A DNA stretch of 64,000 nt from Actimicrobium sp. CCC2.4 (GCF_034347385.1 NZ_CP133777.1:3658001-3722000); one strand, 5' to 3'. Shown: positions 35,906 through 45,450, numbered from the stretch's first letter. Numbers and translations: made by a program. The notes: generated from the letters alone by a model not told the origin.

Positions 35906-35920
35906 GCAACTATGGTGCCA
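35906..35920 (-). promoter_or_regulatory. Sigma-54 (-24/-12) promoter for guanidine operon 1
   Basis: The minus strand reads TGGCACCATAGTTGC, with GG-N10-GC spacing, an excellent RpoN element. The start would fall near 35894, about 40 nt before the riboswitch core. It matches the element at 25704-25718 in sequence and in placement relative to its riboswitch. Confidence 0.86.
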
Positions 35921-36167
35921 GCTGTTTTGGCGGTGCGATCGGGACGATGGATGACGCTGCGTCGCAGATCGGACCTGCCTTGGTGCACGGAGGGCAAGAA
36001 GCGCACCGTTTGCGCGCCTTTGCACCGTCGGCGACACCACCCGCAACATAGTTGCTTAATTGAATTAAAAACACTATTGGCGCGCGTTTATCTGTTACCT
36101 TGACCTGTGTATTTCCCCAAAGCACGAAGGCGGCAGGGGCAGCCAGGGCTACCGAGCAAACGACTTC

Positions 36168-39161
36168 ATGCGACATCTCCAGATTCATTTCAGTGCTTCA
36201 TTGTCCGCGAGGTCGTGCATCCGTTTTGCCCGCACGCTTGCCGGCGTCATGCTGTTCCTGATATTGCCCGTCCTGCTGCCGGCCACCGTCAACGCCGGCA
36301 CCCCTCTGATCGTCGATAGCGAACAGGACTACCCGCCTTTTTCTACCGGCATGACCGATGACACGGCCGGCGGTTTCACGGTCGATCTGTGGAAAGCCGT
36401 GGCCGACGAAGCCGGCTTGCCGTACATCCTGCATGTCCAGCCGTTTCATCAGGTGCTGAGCGAATTTCGTGCGGGCAAGGCCGATGTACTGATCAACCTG
36501 GCCATCTCCGACGAGCGCCGCCGCTTTGCCGATTTCACGGTGCCGCATGTGATCGTCAACGGCGCGGTTTTTGTGCGCAAGAACACCAGGGGGATCAGCA
36601 GCGAAGACGACCTCGCCGGCAAATCCGTCATCGTCGTCAACGGTGATCTGGCACACGACTATGCGGTCACGCGCGGCTGGGAAAAGCAGCTGGTGCTGGT
36701 CAATACCGCTGCGGCCGGCCTGCAACTGCTGGCCTCGGGCAAGCATGATGCGATGTTGCTGAGCAAACTGACCGGCATGCAGACACTGCACACCCGGCGG
36801 CTGAGTAATCTCGAAGCCCTGAAATTCCCGGCCGGCTTTGCGCAGCGTTTTGCCTTTGCGGTCCACAAGGGCGAGCCGGAATTGCTGGGCCGGCTCAATG
36901 AAGCGCTGGCCGTCACCAAATCCAACGGCATCTACGATGCGCTGTACCTGAAGTGGTTTGGCGTCTATGAAGTGCGCGAGCTGCGCCTCACCGATTACCT
37001 TGGCACTCTCATTACAACGCTCACGCTGCTGGTGCTGGGAGGCGGCATCCTGTTCCATCGCCGGCAACTCGAACGCGCGCGCGCCAAGAACAAATACCGC
37101 GACCTGTATGACCAGTCGCCCGACATGTTCGTGACGGCCGATCCGATCACTGGCAATGTCATCGACTGCAACCAGACGCTGCTCGACATGACCGGGTACA
37201 GGCGGCACAGTATCGTCGGGCAGAGCGCGCTGAAGCTGTGCAACACCGGCAGTCGCGCACTGGCCCGCAGGACGTTCGAACAATTCCTTGCCACCGATGA
37301 CATGCCGTATCTCGAACTGCAATTGCGCTGCCGCGATGACCGCATTATTGCTGTCGTGGTGTCGGCATCGACCGCCTTCGATGACGCGGTAGTGGCGGTC
37401 ACGCAGCACCGCTTGCTGCATCTGGTCCTGCATGACATCACCGATCGCAAGCACGCCGACGAAGACCGGCGCATTGCCGCTACCGCCTTCCATTCGCACG
37501 AAGCGATGATGATCACGGATGCGCATTTCGTGATCCTGCGGGTCAATTGGGCCTTTACCGAAATGACCGGCTACAGTGACGCCGACATCCTCGGCAAGAC
37601 GCCATCCATCCTGAAATCAGGACGCCATGACGCGGCGTTTTTTGCAGCGATGCACGACAGCATCCTGCGCGACGGCACGTGGCGCGGCGAGCTCTGGAAC
37701 CGGCGCAAGAATGGCGAACTCTATCCGGCGTGGATGAGCATCACCGGCGTGCGCGGCACCGACGGCAGGATCACTCACTACGTCAGTGCGCAAAGCGATA
37801 TCACGCTGCGCAAGGCCGCCGAAGAAGAAATCAGCCACCTGGCGTTTTTTGATGCGCTCACCGAATTGCCGAACCGGCGCTTGCTGATGGAACGTTTGCG
37901 GCGCGCGCTGGCGACCAGCTTACGCAGCACGCGTGAGGGCGCGCTGATGTTTATCGATCTCGACAACTTCAAGCTGCTCAATGACAGCCTCGGCCATGAC
38001 AAGGGCGATCTGCTGCTGCAGCAAGTCGCCCGTCGGCTGTCGGGCTGCCTGCGCGACAGCGATACCGTGGCACGCATAGGCGGCGACGAATTCATCGTGC
38101 TGCTCGAAGAACTCAGCGAACAGTCCGTCGCCGCTGCCCTGCAAGCCGAAGGGATCGGCGAAAAAATCCTCGCTACGCTGAACGCGCCCTATGACCTGGA
38201 TGGCCATGTGCATCACAGCACGCCAAGCATCGGCGTGACGCTCTTCGGCGAGCACAAGGACAACGCCGCCGAACTCCTGAAACGCGCCGACCTCGCCATG
38301 TACCAGGCTAAGGCGGCCGGCCGCAATACGCTGCGCTTCTTTGATCCGAAGATCCAGGAGCAGGTGACTGCCCATGCGAAGCTGGAAGCCGAACTGGGCC
38401 AGGCCTTGCTGCAGGACGAATTTGTGCTGTATTACCAGGCCCAGGTGGACCGCGACCGCCGCCTGATCGGCGCCGAAGTGCTGGTGCGCTGGCAGCATCC
38501 CCATCGCGGTATCGTGCCGCCGGTCGAGTTCATTCCACTGGCCGAACAGACCGGCCTGATCCAGCAGCTCGGACAATGGGTGCTCGAGACCGCCTGCCGC
38601 CAGCTGATCGCGTGGGCCGGCCATCCGGCCATGGCGTCCTTGACGATCGCAGTCAATGTCAGCGCCTGCCAGTTCCAGCGGCCCGATTTTGTTGCGCAGG
38701 TGCTCGCAGTGGTCGCGCGCACCGGTGCCAATCCACAGTTGCTGAAGCTCGAAATCACCGAGAGCCTGCTACTCACCGACGTCGAAGACATCATCAACAA
38801 AATGACCGCGCTGCAGGCCCATGGCTTGAGTTTTTCGCTGGATGATTTTGGCACCGGTTATTCATCGCTGTCATACCTGAAGCGGCTGCCGCTCGACCAG
38901 CTAAAAATAGACCGCTCATTCGTGCGCGACGTGCTGAGCGATCCGAACGACGCCGCCATCGTGCGTACCATCCTCGCGCTGGGCCACAGCCTCGGGCTGT
39001 CGGTGATTGCCGAAGGGGTGGAAACCGAAGCCCAATGCGATTTTCTGGCCGCACTGGATTGCCACGCCTATCAGGGATTCCTGTTCAGCCGGCCACTGCC
39101 GCTGGGGCAATTCGAGGCGCTGGCGGCGCGCCAGGAAGCCGGCGTGGCGGCGCTCGAATGA
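36168..39161 (+). CDS. Periplasmic-binding-domain PAS-PAS-GGDEF-EAL receptor
   Basis: A 997-residue cyclic di-GMP enzyme. A signal/TM segment (about residues 20-44) is followed by a periplasmic solute-binding domain of the SBP_bac_3 type (about 45-275, with EQDYPPFST and the FTVDLWKAVADEAGLPY opening). Then come a TM (about 285-303), two PAS domains (about 310-430 and 440-560), a GGDEF domain with intact IGGDEFIV, and a C-terminal EAL domain with EVLVRW and DDFGTGYSSLSYL. Both catalytic motifs look usable. An earlier in-frame stretch is not supported. It is divergent from guanidine operon 1, so its ligand may be a nitrogen compound, but this is only proximity. Confidence 0.92.
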   Translation: MRHLQIHFSASLSARSCIRFARTLAGVMLFLILPVLLPATVNAGTPLIVDSEQDYPPFSTGMTDDTAGGFTVDLWKAVADEAGLPYILHVQPFHQVLSEFRAGKADVLINLAISDERRRFADFTVPHVIVNGAVFVRKNTRGISSEDDLAGKSVIVVNGDLAHDYAVTRGWEKQLVLVNTAAAGLQLLASGKHDAMLLSKLTGMQTLHTRRLSNLEALKFPAGFAQRFAFAVHKGEPELLGRLNEALAVTKSNGIYDALYLKWFGVYEVRELRLTDYLGTLITTLTLLVLGGGILFHRRQLERARAKNKYRDLYDQSPDMFVTADPITGNVIDCNQTLLDMTGYRRHSIVGQSALKLCNTGSRALARRTFEQFLATDDMPYLELQLRCRDDRIIAVVVSASTAFDDAVVAVTQHRLLHLVLHDITDRKHADEDRRIAATAFHSHEAMMITDAHFVILRVNWAFTEMTGYSDADILGKTPSILKSGRHDAAFFAAMHDSILRDGTWRGELWNRRKNGELYPAWMSITGVRGTDGRITHYVSAQSDITLRKAAEEEISHLAFFDALTELPNRRLLMERLRRALATSLRSTREGALMFIDLDNFKLLNDSLGHDKGDLLLQQVARRLSGCLRDSDTVARIGGDEFIVLLEELSEQSVAAALQAEGIGEKILATLNAPYDLDGHVHHSTPSIGVTLFGEHKDNAAELLKRADLAMYQAKAAGRNTLRFFDPKIQEQVTAHAKLEAELGQALLQDEFVLYYQAQVDRDRRLIGAEVLVRWQHPHRGIVPPVEFIPLAEQTGLIQQLGQWVLETACRQLIAWAGHPAMASLTIAVNVSACQFQRPDFVAQVLAVVARTGANPQLLKLEITESLLLTDVEDIINKMTALQAHGLSFSLDDFGTGYSSLSYLKRLPLDQLKIDRSFVRDVLSDPNDAAIVRTILALGHSLGLSVIAEGVETEAQCDFLAALDCHAYQGFLFSRPLPLGQFEALAARQEAGVAALE

Positions 39162-39286
39162 ACCTGGCGTGACGGGCAATGGTGGCATCGGTGGTACTTG
39201 CGGTTGCCGCAACGGCGTTATGCGCTTTGCGCTTATGATACGCACCGGCCGCGCCCGCAGCCCCTTAATCTCACGAATCCTGCCTC

Positions 39287-40609
39287 ATGTTCCAGCTCCC
39301 GAAAACCGCTACCGCCCCATTCTGTCCCTCCGAAGTCGCCGGTACGGTCTTCGTCGCCAGCACCGACTCGTTCTGGAAAAAAATCTCCCGCTTCGCCGGT
39401 CCCGGCCTGCTGATTTCGGTCGGCTACATGGATCCCGGCAACTGGGCCACGGCCATCAATGCCGGCTCGGTGTACGGTTACAGCCTGCTGTTCGTGGTGG
39501 TGCTGTCGAGTCTGGCGGCAATCGTGCTGCAATGCCTGAGCCTGCGACTGGGCATCGCCAGCGGCAAAGACCTGGCGGTGCTGTGCCGCGAACACTATTC
39601 GCCGCCGGTCGCCTTTGTGCTGTGGATACTGGCCGAGATCGCCATCATCGCCTGCGATCTGGCCGAGGTACTCGGCTGCGCGCTGGCGTTCAAGCTGTTG
39701 ATCAATGTGTCGCTGCCGGTCGGGGTCTTGCTGACGGCCTTCGACACACTGCTGATCCTCGGCCTCAAGGGCAAGGGATTCCGCCAGGTTGAAGCCATCG
39801 TGCTGGCGCTGATCCTGACGATTGCCGGTTGCCTGTTCACGCAGCTGGTGTTCATCAATCCCGACTGGCAAGCGGTGCTGCACGGCGCCATCCCGTCGAT
39901 CGATGCGCTGTCGACCAGCGATGCGCTGTACCTCGCCATCGGCATCCTCGGTGCCACCGTGATGCCGCACAACCTGTATCTGCATTCATCGATCGTACAG
40001 ACCCGGCGCGTCGCCAAGGACCACGAGAGCCAGCGCCAGGCAATCCGTTTTGCCAGCCTCGACACGGTGGTGTCACTGATGCTGGCGCTGCTGGTCAATG
40101 GCGCGATCCTGGTGCTGGCCGCGGCCGCCTTCCATGCCACCGGCAATACGTCAGTGACCGAAATCGACCAGGCCTATCATTTGCTCGATCCGATTGCCGG
40201 TACCGCAGCGGCCGGTATCCTGTTCGGTTTGGGCCTGCTGGCAGCGGGCCAGAGTTCGACCTTCACCGGCACGATTGCCGGCCAGGTCATCATGGAAGGC
40301 TTCCTGAAACTCAAGATCGCCTGCTGGAAACGGCGCGTCATCACCCGCGGCCTGGCGCTGGTGCCGGCCTTCATCGGCGTGATCGTGCTGGGCGAGAACT
40401 CGGTCGGACGCTTGCTGGTGCTGAGTCAGGTGGTGCTCAGCATGCAGCTGCCGTTCGTAATGTATCCGCTGCTGCGGCTCACCGGCCGGGTAGACGTAAT
40501 GGGAAAATTCGTCAATGCGACGTGGCTGAAAGTGCTGGCGTGGTCGCTCTTTACGGTGATCTCGGCGGCCAATGTGTGGCTGGTGCTGCAGGCGTTCGGG
40601 GTGGGCTGA
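39287..40609 (+). CDS. mntH: Nramp-family divalent metal (Mn2+/Fe2+) transporter
   Basis: A 440-residue Nramp transporter that imports manganese (and iron) with protons. Metal-site motifs are present: DPGNWATA in TM1 and MPHNLYLHS in TM6. About eleven hydrophobic helices are visible, including the conserved GQSSTFTGTIAGQ segment. Length is slightly above the E. coli protein (412). The 125-nt upstream gap holds a possible TATGAT -10 near 39234 and a small TTGCGG/CCGCAA hairpin. I saw no clear manganese riboswitch or MntR site. Confidence 0.93.
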   Translation: MFQLPKTATAPFCPSEVAGTVFVASTDSFWKKISRFAGPGLLISVGYMDPGNWATAINAGSVYGYSLLFVVVLSSLAAIVLQCLSLRLGIASGKDLAVLCREHYSPPVAFVLWILAEIAIIACDLAEVLGCALAFKLLINVSLPVGVLLTAFDTLLILGLKGKGFRQVEAIVLALILTIAGCLFTQLVFINPDWQAVLHGAIPSIDALSTSDALYLAIGILGATVMPHNLYLHSSIVQTRRVAKDHESQRQAIRFASLDTVVSLMLALLVNGAILVLAAAAFHATGNTSVTEIDQAYHLLDPIAGTAAAGILFGLGLLAAGQSSTFTGTIAGQVIMEGFLKLKIACWKRRVITRGLALVPAFIGVIVLGENSVGRLLVLSQVVLSMQLPFVMYPLLRLTGRVDVMGKFVNATWLKVLAWSLFTVISAANVWLVLQAFGVG

Positions 40610-40628
40610 CGGCGGTGCTCCGGAGGAT

Positions 40629-40725
40629 GGTGCAATGCCCTGCGGTTATTGCACCCTACGGTCCTGCAGTTATTGCACCGAATGCCACGCTCGCGTAGGG
40701 TGCAATAACCAACGGGCATTGCACC
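40629..40725. repeat. Two opposed GGTGCAAT...ATTGCACC palindromes (copies 3 and 4)
   Basis: Copy 3 (40629-40655) is in reverse orientation and copy 4 (40699-40725) is forward. Between them lies a partial arm (GCAGTTATTGCACC, ending at 40679). They fill the gap between convergent mntH and the thiolase and could fold into a large hairpin that ends both transcripts. This paired arrangement resembles REP-type clusters. Confidence 0.8.
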
Positions 40726-40761
40726 AGATGCACCGGAAACCACTGCCAACACCGCCGACGC

Positions 40762-41967
40762 CTAAACCCGCTCGATAATCAGCGCAATCCCCTGCCCGAC
40801 CCCGATACACATCGTGCACAACGCGTACCGCCCCTGCGTCTGATGCAACTGATTGATCGCCGTCGTGACCAGCCGCGCACCGGACGCACCGAGCGGATGG
40901 CCGAGCGCGATCGCACCACCATTCGGATTGACGCGCGGGTCGTCATCCTGCAAGCCGAGGTCGCGCATGACCGCCAACCCCTGCGCGGCAAAGGCTTCGT
41001 TCAATTCGATCACATCCATCTGGTCCAACGTCATGCCGGCCTGCACCAGCACCTTGCGCGTGGCCGGTGCCGGGCCGATGCCCATGATGCGCGGCGGCAC
41101 GCCGGCGGTGGCCATCGCGATCACGCGGGCTTTCGGCACCAAGCCGTTTTTCAGCGCGGTACGCTCGTCGGCCAGCAACAGCGCGCACGCACCATCATTG
41201 ATGCCGGAGGCGTTACCGGCGGTGACGGTGCCGTCCGGACGGACGATGGGCTTGAGCTTGGCCAGCGCTTCGGCGGTGGTGGCGCGCGGGTGTTCATCCT
41301 GCGTGATGATGAGCGGTTCGCCATTGCGTTGCGCCAGCGTGACCGGCGTGATTTCGGCATCAAAAAAGCCCGAGAACTGCGCCGCCAGTGCCTTGCGTTG
41401 CGAGTTCAGTGCCATCCGGTCTTGCGCGGCGCGGTCGATACCGAATTCGGTCGCGACATGTTCGGCGGTCTCTGGCATCGAATCGACGCCGTACTGGGTT
41501 TTCATCAGCTTGTTGATGAAACGCCAGCCGATGGTGGTGTCGAACAATTGCGTGTCGCGGGCGAACGCGCTGCCGGCCTTGCCCATCACGAACGGTGCGC
41601 GGCTCATCGATTCGACGCCACCGGCGATCATCATGCCGGCCTCGCCGGAGCGGATCGCGCGGGCGGCGGTGCCGATCGCATCGAGACCCGAACCGCACAG
41701 CCGGTTGATCGTCGCACCCGATACGCCCACCGGCAAGCCGGCCAGCAGGGATGCCATGCGCGCGACGTTGCGGTTATCTTCGCCGGCCTGGTTGGCACAA
41801 CCGAAGAGCACGTCATTGACTTGCTCCCAATCGACCGATGGATTGCGCACCATCAGCGCGGCCAGCGGGATGGCGCCGAGGTCGTCGGTACGGATCGTGG
41901 AGAGGCCGCCGCCGTAGCGGCCGAAGGGGGTGCGAATCGCATCGCAGATGAAGGCTTGAGTGAACAT
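40762..41967 (-). CDS. pcaF: Acetyl-CoA acyltransferase / 3-oxoadipyl-CoA thiolase
   Basis: A 401-residue thiolase. The nucleophilic Cys is in NRLCGSGLDAIGTAARAI (about residue 90). The His is in NPNGGAIALGHPLGASGAR and the second Cys in ALCTMCIGVGQGIAL. Overall length and the AFICDAIRTPFGRYGG start fit the PcaF/PaaJ branch, which cleaves 3-oxoadipyl-CoA to succinyl-CoA and acetyl-CoA at the end of aromatic catabolism. No other pathway gene is adjacent, so a general acetyl-CoA acetyltransferase role is possible. Start chosen at MFTQAFICDAIRTP. Confidence 0.85.
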   Translation of the reverse strand: MFTQAFICDAIRTPFGRYGGGLSTIRTDDLGAIPLAALMVRNPSVDWEQVNDVLFGCANQAGEDNRNVARMASLLAGLPVGVSGATINRLCGSGLDAIGTAARAIRSGEAGMMIAGGVESMSRAPFVMGKAGSAFARDTQLFDTTIGWRFINKLMKTQYGVDSMPETAEHVATEFGIDRAAQDRMALNSQRKALAAQFSGFFDAEITPVTLAQRNGEPLIITQDEHPRATTAEALAKLKPIVRPDGTVTAGNASGINDGACALLLADERTALKNGLVPKARVIAMATAGVPPRIMGIGPAPATRKVLVQAGMTLDQMDVIELNEAFAAQGLAVMRDLGLQDDDPRVNPNGGAIALGHPLGASGARLVTTAINQLHQTQGRYALCTMCIGVGQGIALIIERV

Positions 41968-42050
41968 GATTATCCCTGGAGAAATACCGTGAATCGAAGT
42001 GCCGGCGGCGTCGCCACCGCACATCGCCCCACCGTACCAGAACCCGTCGC

Positions 42051-42644
42051 TTAAAGCTGAATGAAATGTTCGCGGTAGTAGCGCAGCTCTTCGATCGATT
42101 CAATGATGTCGGCCAGCGCCGTGTGCTTCTGGTGCTTCTTGAAACCACTGGCCAGTTCCGGCTTCCAGCGCTTGCACAGTTCCTTGAGCGTGGACACATC
42201 GAGGTTGCGGTAGTGGAAAAACGCTTCGAGTTTCGGCATGCCGCGCGCCATGAAGCGGCGATCCTGACAGATCGAGTTGCCGCACATCGGCGATTTACCA
42301 GCCGGCACGTAGTCTTTCAGAAAGGCGATCAGTGCAGCTTCGGCATCAGCTTCGGTGACGGTCGAGGCCTTGACCCGTTCGATCAGCCCTGAACGGCCAT
42401 GCGTCCCCTTGTTCCAGTTATCCATGCCATCGAGGGCGGCGTCGGACTGATGGATCGCAAACACCGGACCCTGTCCAAGGATATTGAGGTTGGAATCGGT
42501 CACGACCACAGCGACTTCGATGATGCGGTCGGTCTCCGGATCCAGACCGGTCATTTCCATGTCGAGCCAGACCAGGTTGAATTCATTGGTGCGCAGTGGC
42601 GTTGCTATTTCCGGTGCCGTTTGCGGCTCAGTCGGTTGTGACAT
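42051..42644 (-). CDS. orn: Oligoribonuclease
   Basis: A 197-residue DEDDh 3'-5' exonuclease that degrades two- to five-nucleotide RNAs and the pGpG released from cyclic di-GMP. Motifs are [22 protein letters not shown] (Exo I), [16 protein letters not shown] (Exo II) and [19 protein letters not shown] (Exo III). Start at MSQPTEP (AAGGG upstream); an eight-residue longer start exists. An N-terminal extension of about 18 residues precedes the usual start. It is divergent from the M48 peptidase. With four c-di-GMP enzymes in this window, it also closes that signalling route. Confidence 0.95.
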   Translation of the reverse strand: MSQPTEPQTAPEIATPLRTNEFNLVWLDMEMTGLDPETDRIIEVAVVVTDSNLNILGQGPVFAIHQSDAALDGMDNWNKGTHGRSGLIERVKASTVTEADAEAALIAFLKDYVPAGKSPMCGNSICQDRRFMARGMPKLEAFFHYRNLDVSTLKELCKRWKPELASGFKKHQKHTALADIIESIEELRYYREHFIQL

Positions 42645-42700
42645 AATCGTTTCCCTTCGCGTTGGCATTTTTCAGCGGGCCATTTTCTCACAGGAAAAGC

Positions 42701-43966
42701 ATGGGTTCATTCGGGTTTTCAATTTTGTTTGTCTGCGTTTTACTGCTCACGGTGGCGCTGCGCTTCTGGCTCGCGACACGCCAGATCCGGCATGTCGCGC
42801 GCCACCGCAACACGGTGCCGGAACAGTTCGCCGCCCGCATCCCGCTGGCCTCGCACCAAAAGGCGGCCGACTACACGATTGCCAAGACGCGCTTCGGTCT
42901 GCTGACGTTAATGGTCAGCAGCACCGTGCTGATCTGCTTCACGCTGATGGGTGGCCTGCAATTGCTGTCAGTGCTGGTGGTGCAGGCAACCGGTCCGGGC
43001 ATGCTGTACCAGATCGTGTTGCTGGCCGCCTTCGCACTTATTGCCGGCTTGATCGACCTACCGCTCGATTACTACAAACAGTTCGTGCTGGAACAGCGCT
43101 TCGGTTTCAACAAGATGACGCCCGGTCTGTTTTTTGCCGACATGGTCAAGGGCGGTCTGCTCGGCGCGGCCATCGGCCTGCCGCTGGTGTGGGTGATCCT
43201 GATGCTGATGGAACAATCAGGCGCACTGTGGTGGTTGTATGCGTGGCTGGTCTGGAGCGGCTTCCAGCTGTTGATGCTGGTGCTGTATCCGACCGTCATC
43301 GCACCGCTGTTCAACAAGTTCACGCCGCTGGCCGACGAGAGCCTGAAGACCCGCATCGAAGGCCTGATGCAGCGCGTCGGTTTTGCCTCGCAAGGCTTGT
43401 TCGTGATGGATGGCTCGAAGCGCAGCGCGCATGGCAATGCGTATTTCTCGGGCTTCGGCGCGGCCAAGCGCATCGTCTTTTTTGATACCTTGCTGTCGCG
43501 TCTGGCACCTCCGGAAATCGAAGCGGTGCTGGCGCATGAACTGGGCCACTTCAAGCTCAAGCACATCATCAAGCGCATCGCGATGATGTTTGCGCTGTCG
43601 CTGGCTTTCCTGGCGCTGCTCGGCTACCTGAAAAACCAGGTCTGGTTCTACAACGGCCTGGGTGTCGAGCCTAGCCTGTTCATCAGCAATGATGCGATGG
43701 CACTGATCCTGTTCATGCTGGTGCTGCCGGTCTTCACGTTCGTGTTCGGGCCGCTGACCTCGATCAGTTCGCGCAAGCACGAGTTCGAAGCCGACGCCTT
43801 CGCCGCTACCCACACCGACGGGCGCGACCTGGTCTCGGCGCTGGTCAAGCTGTACGAAGACAATGCGTCGACGCTCACGCCGGACCCGCTGCATTCCGCG
43901 TTTTATGACTCCCATCCGTCCGCCACCATGCGGATCAACAAGCTGCTCGCCGGCTCAACAAGGTGA
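42701..43966 (+). CDS. M48-family membrane zinc peptidase (CAAX protease-like)
   Basis: A 421-residue integral membrane metalloprotease of the Ste24/CAAX prenyl protease type. Several N-terminal helices are followed by the zinc motif in LAHELGHFKLKH. The third ligand lies in the FEADAFAATHTDGRDL segment. The start at MGSFGFSIL has AGGA 6 nt upstream. Bacterial members act in membrane protein quality control. Next, 5 nt beyond its stop, is the pterin dehydratase, so the two and rsgA form an operon. Confidence 0.9.
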   Translation: MGSFGFSILFVCVLLLTVALRFWLATRQIRHVARHRNTVPEQFAARIPLASHQKAADYTIAKTRFGLLTLMVSSTVLICFTLMGGLQLLSVLVVQATGPGMLYQIVLLAAFALIAGLIDLPLDYYKQFVLEQRFGFNKMTPGLFFADMVKGGLLGAAIGLPLVWVILMLMEQSGALWWLYAWLVWSGFQLLMLVLYPTVIAPLFNKFTPLADESLKTRIEGLMQRVGFASQGLFVMDGSKRSAHGNAYFSGFGAAKRIVFFDTLLSRLAPPEIEAVLAHELGHFKLKHIIKRIAMMFALSLAFLALLGYLKNQVWFYNGLGVEPSLFISNDAMALILFMLVLPVFTFVFGPLTSISSRKHEFEADAFAATHTDGRDLVSALVKLYEDNASTLTPDPLHSAFYDSHPSATMRINKLLAGSTR

Positions 43967-43971
43967 ACCCT

Positions 43972-44319
43972 ATGACTCTGACTGACCTGCTCGAAAAAAA
44001 ATGCCTGCCTGGCGTGACCGCCCTGCCTCCTGCCGAGGTCGATACGCTGCTCGCCCTGATCGATACCTGGCACCTTGCCGATGGCAAGATCGTGCGCGCT
44101 TTCGACTGCAAGAATTACTACGACACGCTGTCCTTCATCAATGCAATCGCCTACGTGATCCATGCCGAAGACCATCATCCGGAACTGGTCGTGACCTACA
44201 ACCGCTGCATCGTCAAGTTCGACACCCACTCGGTCAATGATGGTCGTGGCGGTTTGTCGATCAACGACTTCGTTTGCGCGGCCAAGATCGATGCGATTTT
44301 CCAGCAATCGTTTTCCTGA
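43972..44319 (+). CDS. Pterin-4a-carbinolamine dehydratase
   Basis: A 115-residue enzyme that dehydrates 4a-hydroxytetrahydropterin, recycling the cofactor of aromatic amino acid hydroxylases. The signature AEDHHPEL and flanking FINAIAYVI and VKFDTHSV blocks are conserved. The ATG at 43972 was chosen; a GTG nine bases earlier is also possible. No phenylalanine hydroxylase is in the window, so the gene may act in general pterin metabolism. It sits between the M48 peptidase and rsgA with very short gaps. Confidence 0.9.
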   Translation: MTLTDLLEKKCLPGVTALPPAEVDTLLALIDTWHLADGKIVRAFDCKNYYDTLSFINAIAYVIHAEDHHPELVVTYNRCIVKFDTHSVNDGRGGLSINDFVCAAKIDAIFQQSFS

Positions 44320-44322
44320 CCG

Positions 44323-45237
44323 ATGGCCAAACTGCCTGAACTGACCGCGCTGATTGACGCCACCATCATCGCGGCCCATGGCCGTCACTATCTGGCGCAC
44401 GCCGATGGCATCAAGCTGCAATGCGTCACACGCGGCAAGAAAAGCGATGTCGCCGTCGGCGATGTCGTGCGCGTGGCACTGACGTCGCCCAACCAGGGCG
44501 TGATCGAATCAATCACCGAACGCAAGTCGCTGCTGTACCGTTCGGACCAGTACAAGTCCAAGCTGCTGGCGGCTAACGTCACGCAATTATTCATTGTGGT
44601 GGCGACCGAACCGGGTTTTTCGGACGATCTGGTATCGCGCTCGCTGGTCGCCGCTGAAGCCGCCGGCGTGCAAGCACACCTGATCCTCAACAAAATTGAC
44701 GTTACCGAATCGCTGCCGAAGACCCGCACGCGGCTGGCGCAATATGCGCGGCTCGGTTATCCGGTCCATGAAGTCTCGGCACGCGCCGCACCGGACGCCG
44801 CGGTGGCCACGCTGGGGCCGCTGCTGCAGGGCCAGTCGACGATTTTGATCGGCCAGTCCGGCATGGGCAAGTCATCGCTGATCAACCTGCTGGTGCCGGA
44901 TGCCGACATCGCCGTGCGCGAGATTTCTGCCGCGCTCGATACCGGCAAGCACACGACAACCTTCACGCGGCTCTACAACATCGGCGACACGTCGACCGCG
45001 ATCATCGATTCGCCGGGCTTCCAGGAATTCGGTTTGTACCATCTGTCGGAGGGCATGCTGGAGCGCGCCTTCCCGGAATTCGAACCGTTGCTGGGAAAGT
45101 GCAAGTACTACAACTGCCATCATCTGACGGAGCCTAGCTGTACGGTACTGGCGGCGCTAGCTGCCGGCGAGATCCTGCCTTACCGGCACGCGCTGTATGC
45201 GCAATTACTGCATGAGTCGTCGCAGACCTTGTATTGA
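44323..45237 (+). CDS. rsgA: Ribosome small-subunit-dependent GTPase RsgA
   Basis: A 304-residue circularly permuted GTPase that checks late 30S subunit assembly. An N-terminal OB-fold is followed by the G4 motif LNKID before the G1 motif [14 protein letters not shown] and G3 in DSPGFQEF. The C-terminal zinc finger uses Cys/His of [16 protein letters not shown]. It starts 4 nt after the pterin dehydratase stop, and an intrinsic hairpin follows. Confidence 0.96.
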   Translation: MAKLPELTALIDATIIAAHGRHYLAHADGIKLQCVTRGKKSDVAVGDVVRVALTSPNQGVIESITERKSLLYRSDQYKSKLLAANVTQLFIVVATEPGFSDDLVSRSLVAAEAAGVQAHLILNKIDVTESLPKTRTRLAQYARLGYPVHEVSARAAPDAAVATLGPLLQGQSTILIGQSGMGKSSLINLLVPDADIAVREISAALDTGKHTTTFTRLYNIGDTSTAIIDSPGFQEFGLYHLSEGMLERAFPEFEPLLGKCKYYNCHHLTEPSCTVLAALAAGEILPYRHALYAQLLHESSQTLY

Positions 45238-45264
45238 GCTGCAGCTGCTCGGTTGAGAATAGTC

Positions 45265-45290
45265 AAAGGCGCACAAGACGGTGCGCCTTT
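45265..45290 (+). terminator. Hairpin after rsgA
   Basis: A perfect 10-bp stem (AAAGGCGCAC / GTGCGCCTTT) with a 6-nt loop lies 27 nt after the rsgA stop. The T-run is short (three), so strength is uncertain. Confidence 0.6.
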
Positions 45291-45450
45291 AACAAGCTCA
45301 GGCCGATCGGTTGCCTGATTGCCGCCCGGACCGGACCGTTTCCCGGTTACTCGTCAGCAGCCCATCGAAACGGCTTCTCCCCGCCCCTATCCTTTATAAT
45401 TCACGATTCCCTTTTCGGCACCCGGCAGCGTTCCATCGTCGTTTTCAACT

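Noticed and set aside
39162-39286. Manganese riboswitch (yybP-ykoY) ahead of mntH
   Set aside because: Only a short TTGCGG/CCGCAA hairpin is present, and the conserved aptamer loops could not be found in 125 nt.
40629-40725. Possible CRISPR-like repeat pair
   Set aside because: Only two full copies in opposite orientations, with no regular spacers and no cas genes. They match dispersed palindromes elsewhere in the window.
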